A stretch of 64,000 nt of DNA from Clostridia bacterium UC5.1-1D2 (GTDB lineage Bacteria; Bacillota; Clostridia; Lachnospirales; Lachnospiraceae): the NCBI GenBank assembly GCA_001304855.1, contig BBZN01000016.1, forward strand, positions 32,705-96,704, read 5' to 3'. The notes beneath the pieces are model-generated. The model made no database searches. It saw nothing but the letters and a program-made list of their open reading frames with translations, and was not told the origin of the DNA. Below, one piece after another: positions 54,033 through 63,310 of the stretch. Position numbers and translations under genes: made by a program. Positions within the stretch are counted from its first letter, which is position 1. Every line of letters begins with the position of its first letter.

Positions 54033-55031
54033 ATGAAGATGAAGAAATTTATCAACAACCCCGAAAATCTGACCCAGGAGCTTTTGGAGGGCTTTGCAGA
54101 GGCCCACAAGGATTTGGTAACTTTGGGAGAGAACCGTACGGTTATCAACAATAAGCTGGCAGAGGCGGATCGTGTTACCATTGTGACTCAGGGCGGTGCA
54201 GGTCATGAGCCTGCTATCAGCGGTTTTGTGGGCGAGGGAATGGTGGACGTGTCGGTAGTGGGAGATATTTTCGCAGCCCCCGGACCCCAGGCTTGCTTAG
54301 ATGCCATCAAGCTGGCCGATAAAGGCAAGGGAGTGCTCTATATTGTTCTGAACCACGCAGGAGACATGCTTACCGGCAATATGACCATGAAGAAGTGCGC
54401 AAAGGAAGGCCTGAATGTCATCAAGGTAGTTACACAGGAGGACATTGCCAATGCTCCCAGATCCAACTCCGACGACAGAAGGGGCCTGGTGGGGTGCATT
54501 CCCACCTATAAGATAGCGGGAGCTGCTGCGGCAGAGGGCAGGAGTCTGGAGGAAGTGGCTGCTGTGGCACAGCGTTTTGCAGATAATATGGCAACACTGG
54601 CGGTAGCGGTTACTGGAGCCACCCATCCAGCTACAGGAAGCCTGCTGGCCGACCTGGGAGAGGATGAGATGGAAATCGGCATGGGGCAGCATGGTGAAGG
54701 AGGCGGAGGCCGCCAGAATTTGAAGTCTGCGGATGAGACGGCCAAGATTATGCTGGACGGCCTGATTGCCGATTTGGGTATAAAAGAGGGCGAGAAGATT
54801 ATGCTGATTCTCAACGGAACCGGCGCTACCACGTTGATGGAACTCTTTATCATCTACCGCAGGTGCGTGGAGTATCTGAAGGAGAAAAATATAGAGATAG
54901 TTGCCAATTATGTGGGCGAGCTGCTGACTGTACAGGAGCAGGGCGGTTTCCAGATGTTTATGGCCAGAATGGACGATGAGCTTCTTCGCTACTGGAATGC
55001 TCCCTGCAACACGCCTTACATGAAAAAATAG
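54033..55031 (+). CDS. dhaK: Dihydroxyacetone kinase-type K subunit (ketose-binding)
   Basis: Unbroken 332 residues. TQGGAGHEPAISGFVGEGMVD carries the histidine that forms the covalent hemiaminal with the ketose, DIFAAPGPQACLDAI, LNHAGDMLTGNMTMKKC, MGQHGEGG and LNGTGATTLMELFI follow. Known relatives phosphorylate dihydroxyacetone or tetruloses such as erythrulose; with the downstream transketolase and isomerase a four-carbon ketose is a fair guess. Confidence 0.93.
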   Translation: MKMKKFINNPENLTQELLEGFAEAHKDLVTLGENRTVINNKLAEADRVTIVTQGGAGHEPAISGFVGEGMVDVSVVGDIFAAPGPQACLDAIKLADKGKGVLYIVLNHAGDMLTGNMTMKKCAKEGLNVIKVVTQEDIANAPRSNSDDRRGLVGCIPTYKIAGAAAAEGRSLEEVAAVAQRFADNMATLAVAVTGATHPATGSLLADLGEDEMEIGMGQHGEGGGGRQNLKSADETAKIMLDGLIADLGIKEGEKIMLILNGTGATTLMELFIIYRRCVEYLKEKNIEIVANYVGELLTVQEQGGFQMFMARMDDELLRYWNAPCNTPYMKK

Positions 55032-55098
55032 AAGATGAAAGCAGCCGGGAACAAAGCGGACTGCAAGGTAAATAAGAGCGCGAAGGAGGAGGTTATAT

Positions 55099-55418
55099 AT
55101 GGCGGCTGAATATATGCATATAGGAATTCCGGTCCTTAATAAAAAAGAGGGTATGACCTACAATGAGTCTATGAAGTTTTGGGTCAGCAATGTGGACGAT
55201 TACGATTTCAAGATAGAGTATCTGAAATTTGAGGAGGGGACTCCTTTCCCTGAGATCCTTTCCAAACAGCCCCATGTGGCTTATAAAGTAGATGATTTGG
55301 ATCACTATGCAGCCCAGGCCCAACAGGTCATCTTCGGCCCTATGGATTTAGGACCGGCGTTCGGCTTGCCTTTGTGATCTGGGATGACGCTATCGTAGAG
55401 CTTTATGAAGAGAAGTAG
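55099..55418 (+). CDS. Small VOC-like protein of the kinase operon (one frameshift)
   Basis: About 106 residues. It starts YMHIGIPVLNKKEGMTYNES, runs FKIEYLKFEEGTPFPEIL and KQPHVAYKVDDLDHYAAQA, loses one G near 55363, and ends RLAFVIWDDAIVELYEEK. The beta-alpha-beta pattern with H near the start and E near the end is that of a single vicinal-oxygen-chelate module. Function unknown; it may be an epimerase-like or binding partner for the ketose pathway. Confidence 0.7.
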
Positions 55419-55476
55419 GACGGGGCTTTGCGCCCTTTAGGCGGAGGGAGTCCCCAAACAGGCTTCATTTTCCGAG

Positions 55477-55526
55477 AAAAGAGCTGTCAATCTGAGGTCG
55501 CCACAGACCCGGAGGACGGCTCTTTT
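55477..55526 (+). terminator. Terminator of the dhaL-dhaK operon
   Basis: AAAAGAGCTGTC and GACGGCTCTTTT form an 11-of-12-bp stem. The following 55530-55800 stretch is AT-rich promoter-like DNA without a gene. Confidence 0.8.
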
Positions 55527-55803
55527 GCCTGTCCAGGCAGCTTTCACAGATAGAGGATGGGGATACTATAGAAAATTCAATTGCTTTGTCCCGGCGGGAA
55601 GCTGGAATATTACAATGCAATACCGGTAACAACAGGCGTAAAAAGAAAATTGGGACGTCTGTGATTTCCGTAGTTTCATAATATCTCACAATATTTAGAT
55701 AAAAAAGATATTTTGAAACCAATTGTCCTTCCAAATATACAAAGCTCATGGTATACTAGTTACAAATCGTTACAAAAGACCATATGTGCAGGGGGATAAA
55801 ACG

Positions 55804-57547
55804 TTGAAGTCAAAACAGGGAGGAGAGATTTATAATATTATATTGTCCATAGCTCTGGCTGTGCTGTTTATAGTATTTAGCAGTATTTCCATATCTTCTG
55901 TTAAAAATCTGCAGGGGGATGCCAGAGTTATCAACTATACAGGAATTGCGAGGGGAGCTACCCAGCTCCTTGTTAAGCAGGAACTGAACCAAGTGGAGAA
56001 CGACGCTCTGATAGCCAGATTGGACAAAATTCTGCGGGGGCTGGCGGAGGGCAATGAGGACATGAGGCTTGTTGCTATGAACTCCCCTATTTACCAGTCC
56101 TATATCTCCGATATGAAGAATTACTGGGCAGAGATGAAAGAAGAAATTTATATAGTGCGCCGGGGAGGAGACAGCGGGAAGCTTTTTGACATGAGCGAAG
56201 TTTATTTTGAGCTGACCGATAAGGCCGTGTCTGCTGCGGAGGAGTATTCTGAGCAGAAGATACACAGAAGCCGATCCTGGCAGCTGTTTCTCATAGTTCT
56301 CTTTGCAATATTTATTGTTCTGTTTTACTTCCTTGAGAGAAGGCAGAAAAAAATTATGGCAGAGCTTCAGGCGGCAGAAGCCGCCAGCAGGGAAAAGAGC
56401 GACTTTCTGTCCAGAATGTCCCATGAGATCCGGACTCCCATGAACGGCATTATCGGAATGACGGAGATTGCCAGACATTCTCTGGAGGACAGGGATCGCA
56501 TGGAGGACTGCCTGAATAAAATCAAGCTTTCCTCCGACTATCTGCTGGCCCTGTTAAACGACATTCTGGATATGTCCAGAATTGAGAGCGGCAAACTGGA
56601 ACTTTACAATGAGGCGTTCAACATCAGGAGCTTTGCCCAGCGCATCAGCACTATGTTTGCGGGCAAGGCGGAGGAGGCCGGTATTGACTTTTCCGTGAAT
56701 TTAGGAAATCTGAAGGCTTCCGGCGTTGTGGGGGACGAACTGAGCTGACCCAGATTGTTGTAAACATCATTTCCAATGCAATCAAATTTACGCCTGAGAA
56801 GGGCCGTGTGACAGTGACCATCAACAGGAACCGGTGGAGGAAAACCAGGTTACGCTTATATTTAAAATTGCAGATACAGGAATAGGAATGACCAAGGAGT
56901 TTCAGGAGAAAATCTTTGAACCCTTTAAGCAGGCGGAGCCTTATATTGTGCGCAAATACGGAGGTTCAGGACTGGGACTGGCTATCTGCAGCAGCCTTTT
57001 GGCGCTTATGAAGGGAGATATGACGATTAACAGTGAACCCGGGCAGGGATCGGAGTTTATAATCCGTTTAAAGCTGCCTGTGGCTGAAGGCGGAGAAAAT
57101 AATTCCGCAGAGCAGATATCTGAGGAACCGGAATGCGGGTCTGACATGCACCTGGACGGATACCATGTGATACTTGCGGAGGACAATGAACTGAATGCTG
57201 AGATTGCAGGCTTTTTGCTGAAAGAAAAGGGAGCCGTAGTCTGTAGGGTTCAGAATGGAAAGGAGGCCCTGGCCGCCTTCCTGGATCATCCGGCTGGCAC
57301 GTTCCATGCAATACTCATGGATGTCCAGATGCCGGAGATGAATGGTCTGGAGGCCACCCGGGCTATCCGCAGTTCCGGTCACGCCCAGGCCAAGTCTATC
57401 CCAATTATCGGCCTTTCCGCCAATGTTTTTCAGAAGGATATTCATCAGGCGATGGACTGCGGTATGAACGGTTATATATCAAAGCCCATCGATATCAAGG
57501 AACTGATTCGCGTCGTCAGGGGTTTTTACAGGGAAGCAAACGAATAG
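55804..57547 (+). CDS. Hybrid sensor histidine kinase, second copy (two frameshifts)
   Basis: About 581 residues, same plan as the kinase at 22788 but one receiver. TM1 ~10-30, external segment of ~130 residues, TM2 ~162-182, H-box SRMSHEIRTPMNGIIGM at ~203, N-box IISNAIKF, ADTGIGM, GGSGLGLAI, receiver with LMDVQMPEMNG at ~504. Slips near 56744 and 56828. TTG 55804 is chosen from the GGGGGAT site 7 bases upstream. No HPt or output domain. It separates the kinase operon from spoIIID. Confidence 0.85.
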
Positions 57548-57691
57548 GAAATTATGACATAGGCTGTTCTGGAAGCGTTAAGCGACGGAAGGGCCTGTTT
57601 TTGTCTTGTCTATTTTAATTTCTTTGAGGTTGTCAGGCATGCCACGGCTGTTTCCTGCATAAGATATAAAAAAATCCTCAGGAGACTCATT

Positions 57692-57967
57692 TTGAAGGAG
57701 TATATTGAAGAACGTGCGGTAGCCATCGCCAATTACATCATAGACCAGAATGCCACTGTAAGGCAGACGGCGAAGAAATTTGGGATCAGTAAATCCACCG
57801 TACATAAGGATGTGACCGACCGGCTGGAAAACATCAACCCCACTCTGGCAGCCAGGGCCAGGGTGGTTCTGGATGTGAACAAGTCTGAGCGCCATATCAG
57901 AGGTGGTCTGGCTACCAGAGAGAAATATCAGCACAGGCTTCAGATGTGCAGTAAGGAAGACGAATAG
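57692..57967 (+). CDS. spoIIID: Sporulation transcriptional regulator SpoIIID
   Basis: 91 residues. IEERAVAIANYIIDQNATVRQTAKKFGISKSTVHKDVTDRL holds the helix-turn-helix, and the basic tail KSERHIRGGLATREKYQ is the second DNA-contact region known for this mother-cell regulator. TTG start with AGGAG eight bases upstream. It is direct evidence that the host forms endospores. Confidence 0.96.
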   Translation: MKEYIEERAVAIANYIIDQNATVRQTAKKFGISKSTVHKDVTDRLENINPTLAARARVVLDVNKSERHIRGGLATREKYQHRLQMCSKEDE

Positions 57968-57987
57968 AAGAATATTTGAAGAAGGGG

Positions 57988-58019
57988 AAAGGGCCTGTCC
58001 GGTTGCGGATGGGCCTTTT
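57988..58019 (+). terminator. Terminator after spoIIID
   Basis: GGGCCtgTCCG-gttg-CGGAtGGGCC followed by TTTTT. Confidence 0.85.
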
Positions 58020-58318
58020 TGCGCCATAGAAAAGTCTTGCTCTGATATAAAACACTCTTCAGACAAATTTGGGCCGGGCCGGTGAGAAATGATGATGTCC
58101 AAAAGTCCTGCAGCCGGGGAGGGATTACTGAGGACAGAATTCTTTTTGCTGATATAGGTGAAGATGCATAAATAAATATGTATAATATATTAAAAAATAT
58201 GAAATTTTTTATATATAAAGCAAGATATGGGATAGAAATGTCTTATAAATGATAAAAATCAATAAAAATTCATTGACATTTGTGCAATGTGGTGATAGCG
58301 TATAGTTAAAACAAGACC

Positions 58319-58840
58319 TGTAATACAACTGACAACATAAGAATAACATCAATCAACAATCTCAAACCAAAGGGTTTGCAGATAAGCAGGCAGGATCGAA
58401 ATATATAGAAGCTTTTGAGTCTGCAAAGAAAAAGTCAATAGTAAATTGACGATTTAAGGTAAAAAAGTTTTATGCAGATTTTAGAATACTGTAAAAACGG
58501 AACTGCCGGTTCATGGTTTTTAATTGACTGTGTAATTCATCCATAAGACCATACGGTCTTAAAGTCTGCCAGCTGTGAAGACCGCATCGACCAATATTTA
58601 CATCGTCAGCCTTATCAGACTTTACCTTATGGAGGGAGTTACCTGAAAAATCCTTGATGCGTTTCGGGTTACCAGCCTTATAAAAGGCGAAAGCCAGCAT
58701 GGCGACTACGCCGGAGAGCGGGCTTTTATCTCAGGAGAAGGATGCGGCCTTTTAATTTATGGGCAGGCAGTGTGTAACAGCTTCAGAGTTTGTAATACAA
58801 CGAGCAACATAGAAATGACATTAATAAATGCTCAAACGCA
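58319..58840. repeat. Pair of ~50-bp direct repeats bracketing a structured leader
   Basis: Copy 1 at 58319 begins TGTAATACAACTGACAACAT and copy 2 at 58791 begins TGTAATACAACGAGCAACAT. Both go on to an ACATnAATnAA stretch and end CTCAAAC, about 70% identical overall. They bracket the hairpin-rich interval described next. Confidence 0.6.
58375..58754 (+). ncRNA. Candidate large structured RNA upstream of the transketolase genes
   Basis: No coding frame is convincing, but exact complementary arms are dense: TTTGCAGA (58375) with TCTGCAAA (58420); GTCAAT (58434) with ATTGAC (58445); AAAAAC (58493) with GTTTTT (58516); TAAGACC (58544) with GGTCTTA (58555); TAAAGTCTG (58560) with CAGACTTTA (58616); GCCTT (58675) with AAGGC (58684). 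AAGG-atgcgg-CCTT plus TTTT (58738-58754) could terminate it. GGTCTT can also pair with AAGACC at 58578, giving exclusive alternatives. TTGACA at 58273 may belong to its promoter. It does not match an RNA class I can name. Confidence 0.4.
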
Positions 58841-59045
58841 GGCCAGGCGCGTCTGAAGATGGTTTATCGTCAGATGTAAGCCCCGGTTTGCGGGAGGTTC
58901 GTGAACAATGACGGTCATATAGCAGGCTGTATAACCTTTATTTGGCGCAGATATATGCCTGAAGCAGAACGCGCAGATGGCGGGAATAAATTTTCAAACA
59001 GGCCCTGGGACATGATTCCGTAATGACAGGGGACAGGAGGATAAA

Positions 59046-59870
59046 ATGAAAGACAGAAAAGAGATAATCCGTGAACTAGAGGCGAAAGCCAAAATCCTTA
59101 GAAGAGACGTGGTTATCAGCATGGGAGTAGGGGTAGCCGGTCATCTGGGAGGTTCCAATTCATCTGCTGATATTGTTGCAGCCTTATATTTTTATAAGAT
59201 GAAATATGATCCCAAGGATCCTGATCTGGCCGACCGGGACCGGTTTGTATTGAGCAAAGGCCATGTGGCGATACTGCAGTATGCTGCATTGGCAGAAGCC
59301 GGATTTTTCCCTGTGGAGGATCTGAAAACGGTCAAAGCCATCGGATCCTATCTTCAGGGACATCCTGACAGGCTCAAAACGCCTGGAATTGAGGCCGGGA
59401 CGGGCTCCCTGGGACAGGGGCTTTCAATCGGCCTGGGCATGGCCCTGGGAATGAAACTGGACAAAATTCCCAGAAAGGTTTATGTCCTTATGGGCGACGG
59501 AGAGGTGGAAGAAGGGCAGATATGGGAAGCGGCTATGGCGGCCGGCAAGTACAAATCAGATAACCTGGTTGCATTTGTTGACAGAAACGGATTGCAGGCC
59601 AACGGCAGGACGGCTGAGCGGATGGATAGCGCTCCTCTGGCCGGGAAGTGGAAAAGCTTTGGCTGGCATGTAATTGAGATTAACGGACACAACATGGAAG
59701 AGATTATTGAATCTTTGGACGCTGCGGATAGGGTGAAAAATAAGCCTACGGTCATAATTGCCGATACTGTAAAGGGAAAAGGCATCAGCTTTGCTGAAAA
59801 TGTTGTATGCTTTCATAATGGAGCGCTGACAGAGGAAACCTACAACAAAGCCTTAAGTGAATTATCGTAA
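59046..59870 (+). CDS. Transketolase, N-terminal (thiamine diphosphate) subunit
   Basis: Unbroken 274 residues. SMGVGVAGHLGGSNSSADIVAALYF, the substrate His in SKGHVAILQYA, GHPDRLKTPGIEAGTGSLGQGLSIGLGMALG, and the ThDP motif GDGEVEEGQIWEAAMAAGKYKSDNLVAFVDRNGLQ. The C-terminal half is the next gene, the usual split form in Clostridia. In this setting it could move two-carbon units from or to a phosphorylated ketose made by DhaKL. Confidence 0.94.
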   Translation: MKDRKEIIRELEAKAKILRRDVVISMGVGVAGHLGGSNSSADIVAALYFYKMKYDPKDPDLADRDRFVLSKGHVAILQYAALAEAGFFPVEDLKTVKAIGSYLQGHPDRLKTPGIEAGTGSLGQGLSIGLGMALGMKLDKIPRKVYVLMGDGEVEEGQIWEAAMAAGKYKSDNLVAFVDRNGLQANGRTAERMDSAPLAGKWKSFGWHVIEINGHNMEEIIESLDAADRVKNKPTVIIADTVKGKGISFAENVVCFHNGALTEETYNKALSELS

Positions 59871-59885
59871 AGCGGGAGGTACGGG

Positions 59886-60814
59886 ATGAGCTATACAAAC
59901 CAAAGGACAGCTTATGGCAATACATTGGTGGAATTGGGGAGAGAGAACAACAAGATTGTAGTGCTGGATGCGGATCTGGGAGGATCTACAATGGGGAAAA
60001 TGTTTGAGGAGGCATACCCTGAACGTCATTTTGAGATGGGCATAGCTGAGGCCAATATGACTTCGGTTGCAGCCGGACTGGCCCAGATGGGAAAAATTCC
60101 CTTTACCAACAGCTTTGCGGTATTTTCAGGGGGCAGGGCTTATGATCAGATCAGGCAGACCATCGCCATTGGCAGATTAAATGTTAAGATATGCGGTTCA
60201 TCCTCCGGCTTGTCCGATTATGGAGACGGAGCCACTCATCAGTCTGTGGAGGATATGGCCATTATGAGAGCGGTTCCCAATATGACCGTCCTCTGTCCGG
60301 CGGACGCCAATGAGACGGTAGGGGCGGTCAGGGCAATGGCGGAGATGGAGGGACCCTGCTATATAAGGTTAAACAGAAATAATTATCCCAATGTTACAGA
60401 AGAAGGAAAAAAATTTGAAATAGGTACGCCTTCTGTACTGCTGCAGGGAGACGAGATTGCGGTGTGCGCCACAGGTTATATGGCAGGACTGGCAATGGAG
60501 GCGGCAGAGGAACTGGAGAATGAGATTTCGGTAAGGGTTATCAATGTGTCTACTATTAAGCCGATGAGCCGGATCTGTTGAAAGCTGCCATAGGAGAATG
60601 CAGGGCAATAGTCACGGCGGAAGAGCATAGTATTGTAGGCGGATTGGGGAGCGCAGTTTTGGAAGCGCTCCGGGATGAGCCAAAGCCTGCGGAATTTGTG
60701 GGAATCAATGATGTCTTTGGATGCAGCGCCCATTGTTATGAGGATGTTCTGAATTTTTACGGACTAACAAGGGAACATGTTACGGAGGCGATCAGAAAAA
60801 TGGCTGCCAAATGA
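59886..60814 (+). CDS. Transketolase, C-terminal subunit (one frameshift)
   Basis: About 309 residues. VLDADLGGSTMGKMFEEAYPERHFEMGIAEANMTSVAAGLA contains the catalytic Glu, followed by the pyrimidine-binding DQIRQTIA and GLSDYGDGATHQSVEDMAIMR, and the C-terminal domain with TAEEHSIVGGLGSAV. One G lost near 60574. GGGAGGT precedes the ATG, 15 bases after the partner's stop. Confidence 0.94.
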
Positions 60815-60856
60815 CGGTAAATGTTGTAATATGGGGACAGCAGAAAGGAGAGGGAA

Positions 60857-61652
60857 ATGAGATTTGGCTGCTGTTTGAATATGGTTTCATCGGAAGCTGA
60901 CGGAACGGGTATTGAAGCAATTAATGCCCTGGCAAAAGCAGGCTATGATTATGCGGAACTTCCGCTGGCTGAGATGACGGCTCTGGCTGACAGGGAATTT
61001 CGCAGCCTGGAGGAGCAAGTAAGGCGGTCGGGCATTTCCTGTGAAGTATGCAACAATTTTTTTCCCGGGTCAATACGCCTCACAGGAGAAGACGCCCGAT
61101 TGGATACAGCCCTCAGGTATGCAGATAAAGCCTTACGGCGAGCCCATATACTGGGTGCGGAGATTGTAGTGTTCGGAAGCGGCCAGGCTAAAAATGTACC
61201 TTCGGGATACCCGGCAGATAAAGGATACAGCCAGGTTGTCCAACTGCTGAAGAAAATAAATGTCTGCGCAGGGGAACAGAACATTACCGTTGTGATTGAA
61301 CCCCTCCGGAGGCGGAGTGTAATTTAATCAACACCTTTGCAGAGGGCTGCCGCCTGGCAGATGATGTGCAGGGAGAGAATATAAAGGTTTTGGCGGATTA
61401 TTATCATATGACTGAAGAAAAGGAGCCTTTAAGTCATATTGCCCGGGGCGGAGAATACCTGCGGCATGTGCATTTCGCAAATCCTTCAGGCCGTGTTTAT
61501 CCCGAAATCGCAGATGGCGGGGATTATGCCGGTTTTTCAAAGCGCTGAAGGATTGCGGATACAACGGGAGGATCAGCTGCGAGGCCTACACGGAGGATTT
61601 TGAAAAAAGTGCGGAGAAAGCCCTGGATTTATTCAGGCAGATGACAAAATAA
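60857..61652 (+). CDS. Sugar-phosphate isomerase/epimerase-like TIM barrel (two frameshifts)
   Basis: About 266 residues of the AP-endonuclease-2/xylose-isomerase-like family. Starts MRFGCCLNMVS, GYDYAELPLAEM, CEVCNNFFPG, HILGAEIVVFGSGQAKNVP, VVIEPL (metal Glu), VLADYYHM (Asp/His), HVHFANPSGR (His), and RISCEAYTEDF (Glu). Slips near 61312 and 61540. It likely interconverts ketose or ketose-phosphate stereoisomers of the pathway. Confidence 0.85.
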
Positions 61653-61842
61653 GACAGGGGGCCTGCCCTGAATAACGGCCGCTTGCCTGCTCAGGAGCAG
61701 CCTGTAGAGATTTGTTTTTGAATGGTTTGGTAAATGGAAGTATATGCCTGCGGATGCAAAATTATTTGAACAAAACATCGACATTTTCGTTTAAATAGAG
61801 TAAGATTCTATAAGATAGTTTTATAAGAGAGGGAAAGCAGGA

Positions 61843-62541
61843 ATGGAAATCAAACCAATTCAAAAGGTACATGTAGGGGAGCAGGTTTTCCAACAGATGA
61901 AGCGGATGCTTATTCTGGGAGAATGGATGCCGGGGGATAAGCTGCCGTCGGAAAATGAATTAGCTTCCTTGTTTAATGTAAGCCGGATAACAGTCAGACA
62001 GGCTTTGCAGAAATTGATTGCCCTTAATCTAATAGAAACGCGGCTGGGAGAAGGCTCCTTTGTAAGAACACTGGAGGTTGAACAGAGCTTGGACAGGCTT
62101 ATGCCCACCATGTACCTGGGGGAAAAGACCAATATCCAGGTTTTTGAATTTCGTGAGCTTATGGATGTGGAGAGCGTGCGCCTGGCCACAAAACGCCGGA
62201 CAGATGAGGATTTGGAACGGATGAACGATATCATTTCCCATATGAAGAAAGCTGCAAGGGATAATGATTCTCATGAGTTTGCAAAACTGGATTTGGAATT
62301 TCACTTTGAGATTGGGAGAATTACAGGCAATCCGCTGATTATTAAGACCAATGCTATTTTAAAAGATATATTGGAAGTTTCCATGGACGATGTTATCGAT
62401 CGCATGGGATATAAATCGGCGATTGAATACCACAGCAGGATTCTTGAAGCCATAAAGCTTCAGGATTCAGAATTGGCTATGAAGCTTATGCGGGAGCATA
62501 TAGAGAAGAATATAGATTACTTTGAAGGCAGAGTAGAATGA
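61843..62541 (+). CDS. GntR/FadR-family regulator of the transketolase cluster
   Basis: Unbroken 232 residues. Winged helix GEWMPGDKLPSENELASLFNV and SRITVRQALQKLIALNLIETR, wing GEGSFV; FCD domain with VFEFRELMDVESVRLA, DLEFHFEIGRITGNPL and EYHSRILEAIKLQD metal/ligand residues. Third FadR-type regulator of the window. Being last behind the isomerase it probably controls this cluster; a TCTGA/TCAGA dyad near 58851-58873 is a possible site. Confidence 0.92.
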   Translation: MEIKPIQKVHVGEQVFQQMKRMLILGEWMPGDKLPSENELASLFNVSRITVRQALQKLIALNLIETRLGEGSFVRTLEVEQSLDRLMPTMYLGEKTNIQVFEFRELMDVESVRLATKRRTDEDLERMNDIISHMKKAARDNDSHEFAKLDLEFHFEIGRITGNPLIIKTNAILKDILEVSMDDVIDRMGYKSAIEYHSRILEAIKLQDSELAMKLMREHIEKNIDYFEGRVE

Positions 62542-62677
62542 GCTGCATAAGCATTCCTGGTGAGTGTCCCTTGATTTACAAGGCGTTTTGTGGTGAGGGA
62601 CCGGCAAATAACGCTGTATCCCGGCGAATGTCGTTTTTTCAGAATCTGCAGGCGCTTTGGCTGAATCGATTTATTAT

Positions 62678-62718
62678 AAAAATGCCCGAGAACATTTTTG
62701 CGTTTTCGGGCATTTTTT
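62678..62718. terminator. Bidirectional terminator between the FadR gene and the SLATT-like gene
   Basis: AAAAATGCCCGA pairs with TCGGGCATTTTTT across a 14-nt loop. Confidence 0.88.
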
Positions 62719-62724
62719 CAGTAT

Positions 62725-63287
62725 TTAGGCTATATTGCTTTTTCTCAGATGGACAGGGAGATAACTGTCTATTTCCTGATCTGTATAGGTAAAGCCCTTA
62801 TCCTGCTTCAGGGCTTTTTCTGCCAAACCGACGGCTGCAGCAGAAGGGTCAATGCTGCCGTCGTAGACTGCTTGCAGGCTGGACAGGATTTCATCCCTTT
62901 TTTTAATAATGTCCTCTGTTTTCAGCCTTTGGATTTTGATATCACTCAGCAGGGAGATCAACTGTTCTCGAATGTGAAGCAGCTGAAGGCTGGAGGATTT
63001 ATGCTGATTCATAAGCCCAGGCAGATCAAAGGTTTTAAAATAGGTTGTAATTCCTATTGATATCATAGAAATAACAGCCGTAATGAGCTTGAGATAAAAG
63101 TCATCCATAAAAATGATAGATATAATTCCTGCGGATGTGATGGCTGATATAACGATTTTGACGGTTTCCAAAATATTATACCGGTTGCGGTACATATCTG
63201 CCTGTTTTTCCTGTAATTTCTGAGTCCAGACCACACCGCAAAGATTTGCCGGATTTGGTCCTCCAGAATTTCATTGTTTTGTTCCAT
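62725..63287 (-). CDS. SLATT-domain-like two-transmembrane protein (one frameshift)
   Basis: About 187 residues. N-terminal MEQNNEILEDQIRQIF, one G lost near 63236, then QEKQADMYRNRYNILETVKIVISAIT opening into TM1 (IISAITSAGIISIIF) and TM2 (LKLITAVISMISIGITTYF), then a long helical cytoplasmic tail. The YRNRYN...two-helix arrangement is that of SLATT proteins, pore-type effectors often paired with nucleotide-signal (SMODS/SLOG) systems. No cyclase or SLOG partner is visible, so a defence role is open. Confidence 0.65.
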
Positions 63288-63310
63288 AATACTGCCTCCT
63301 GCTAGTTAAT

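Noticed and set aside
58470..58700. 76-residue minus-strand ORF in the gap before transketolase
   Set aside because: No RBS, composition not protein-like, and it lies fully inside the hairpin-rich interval; better explained as chance frame over structured RNA.
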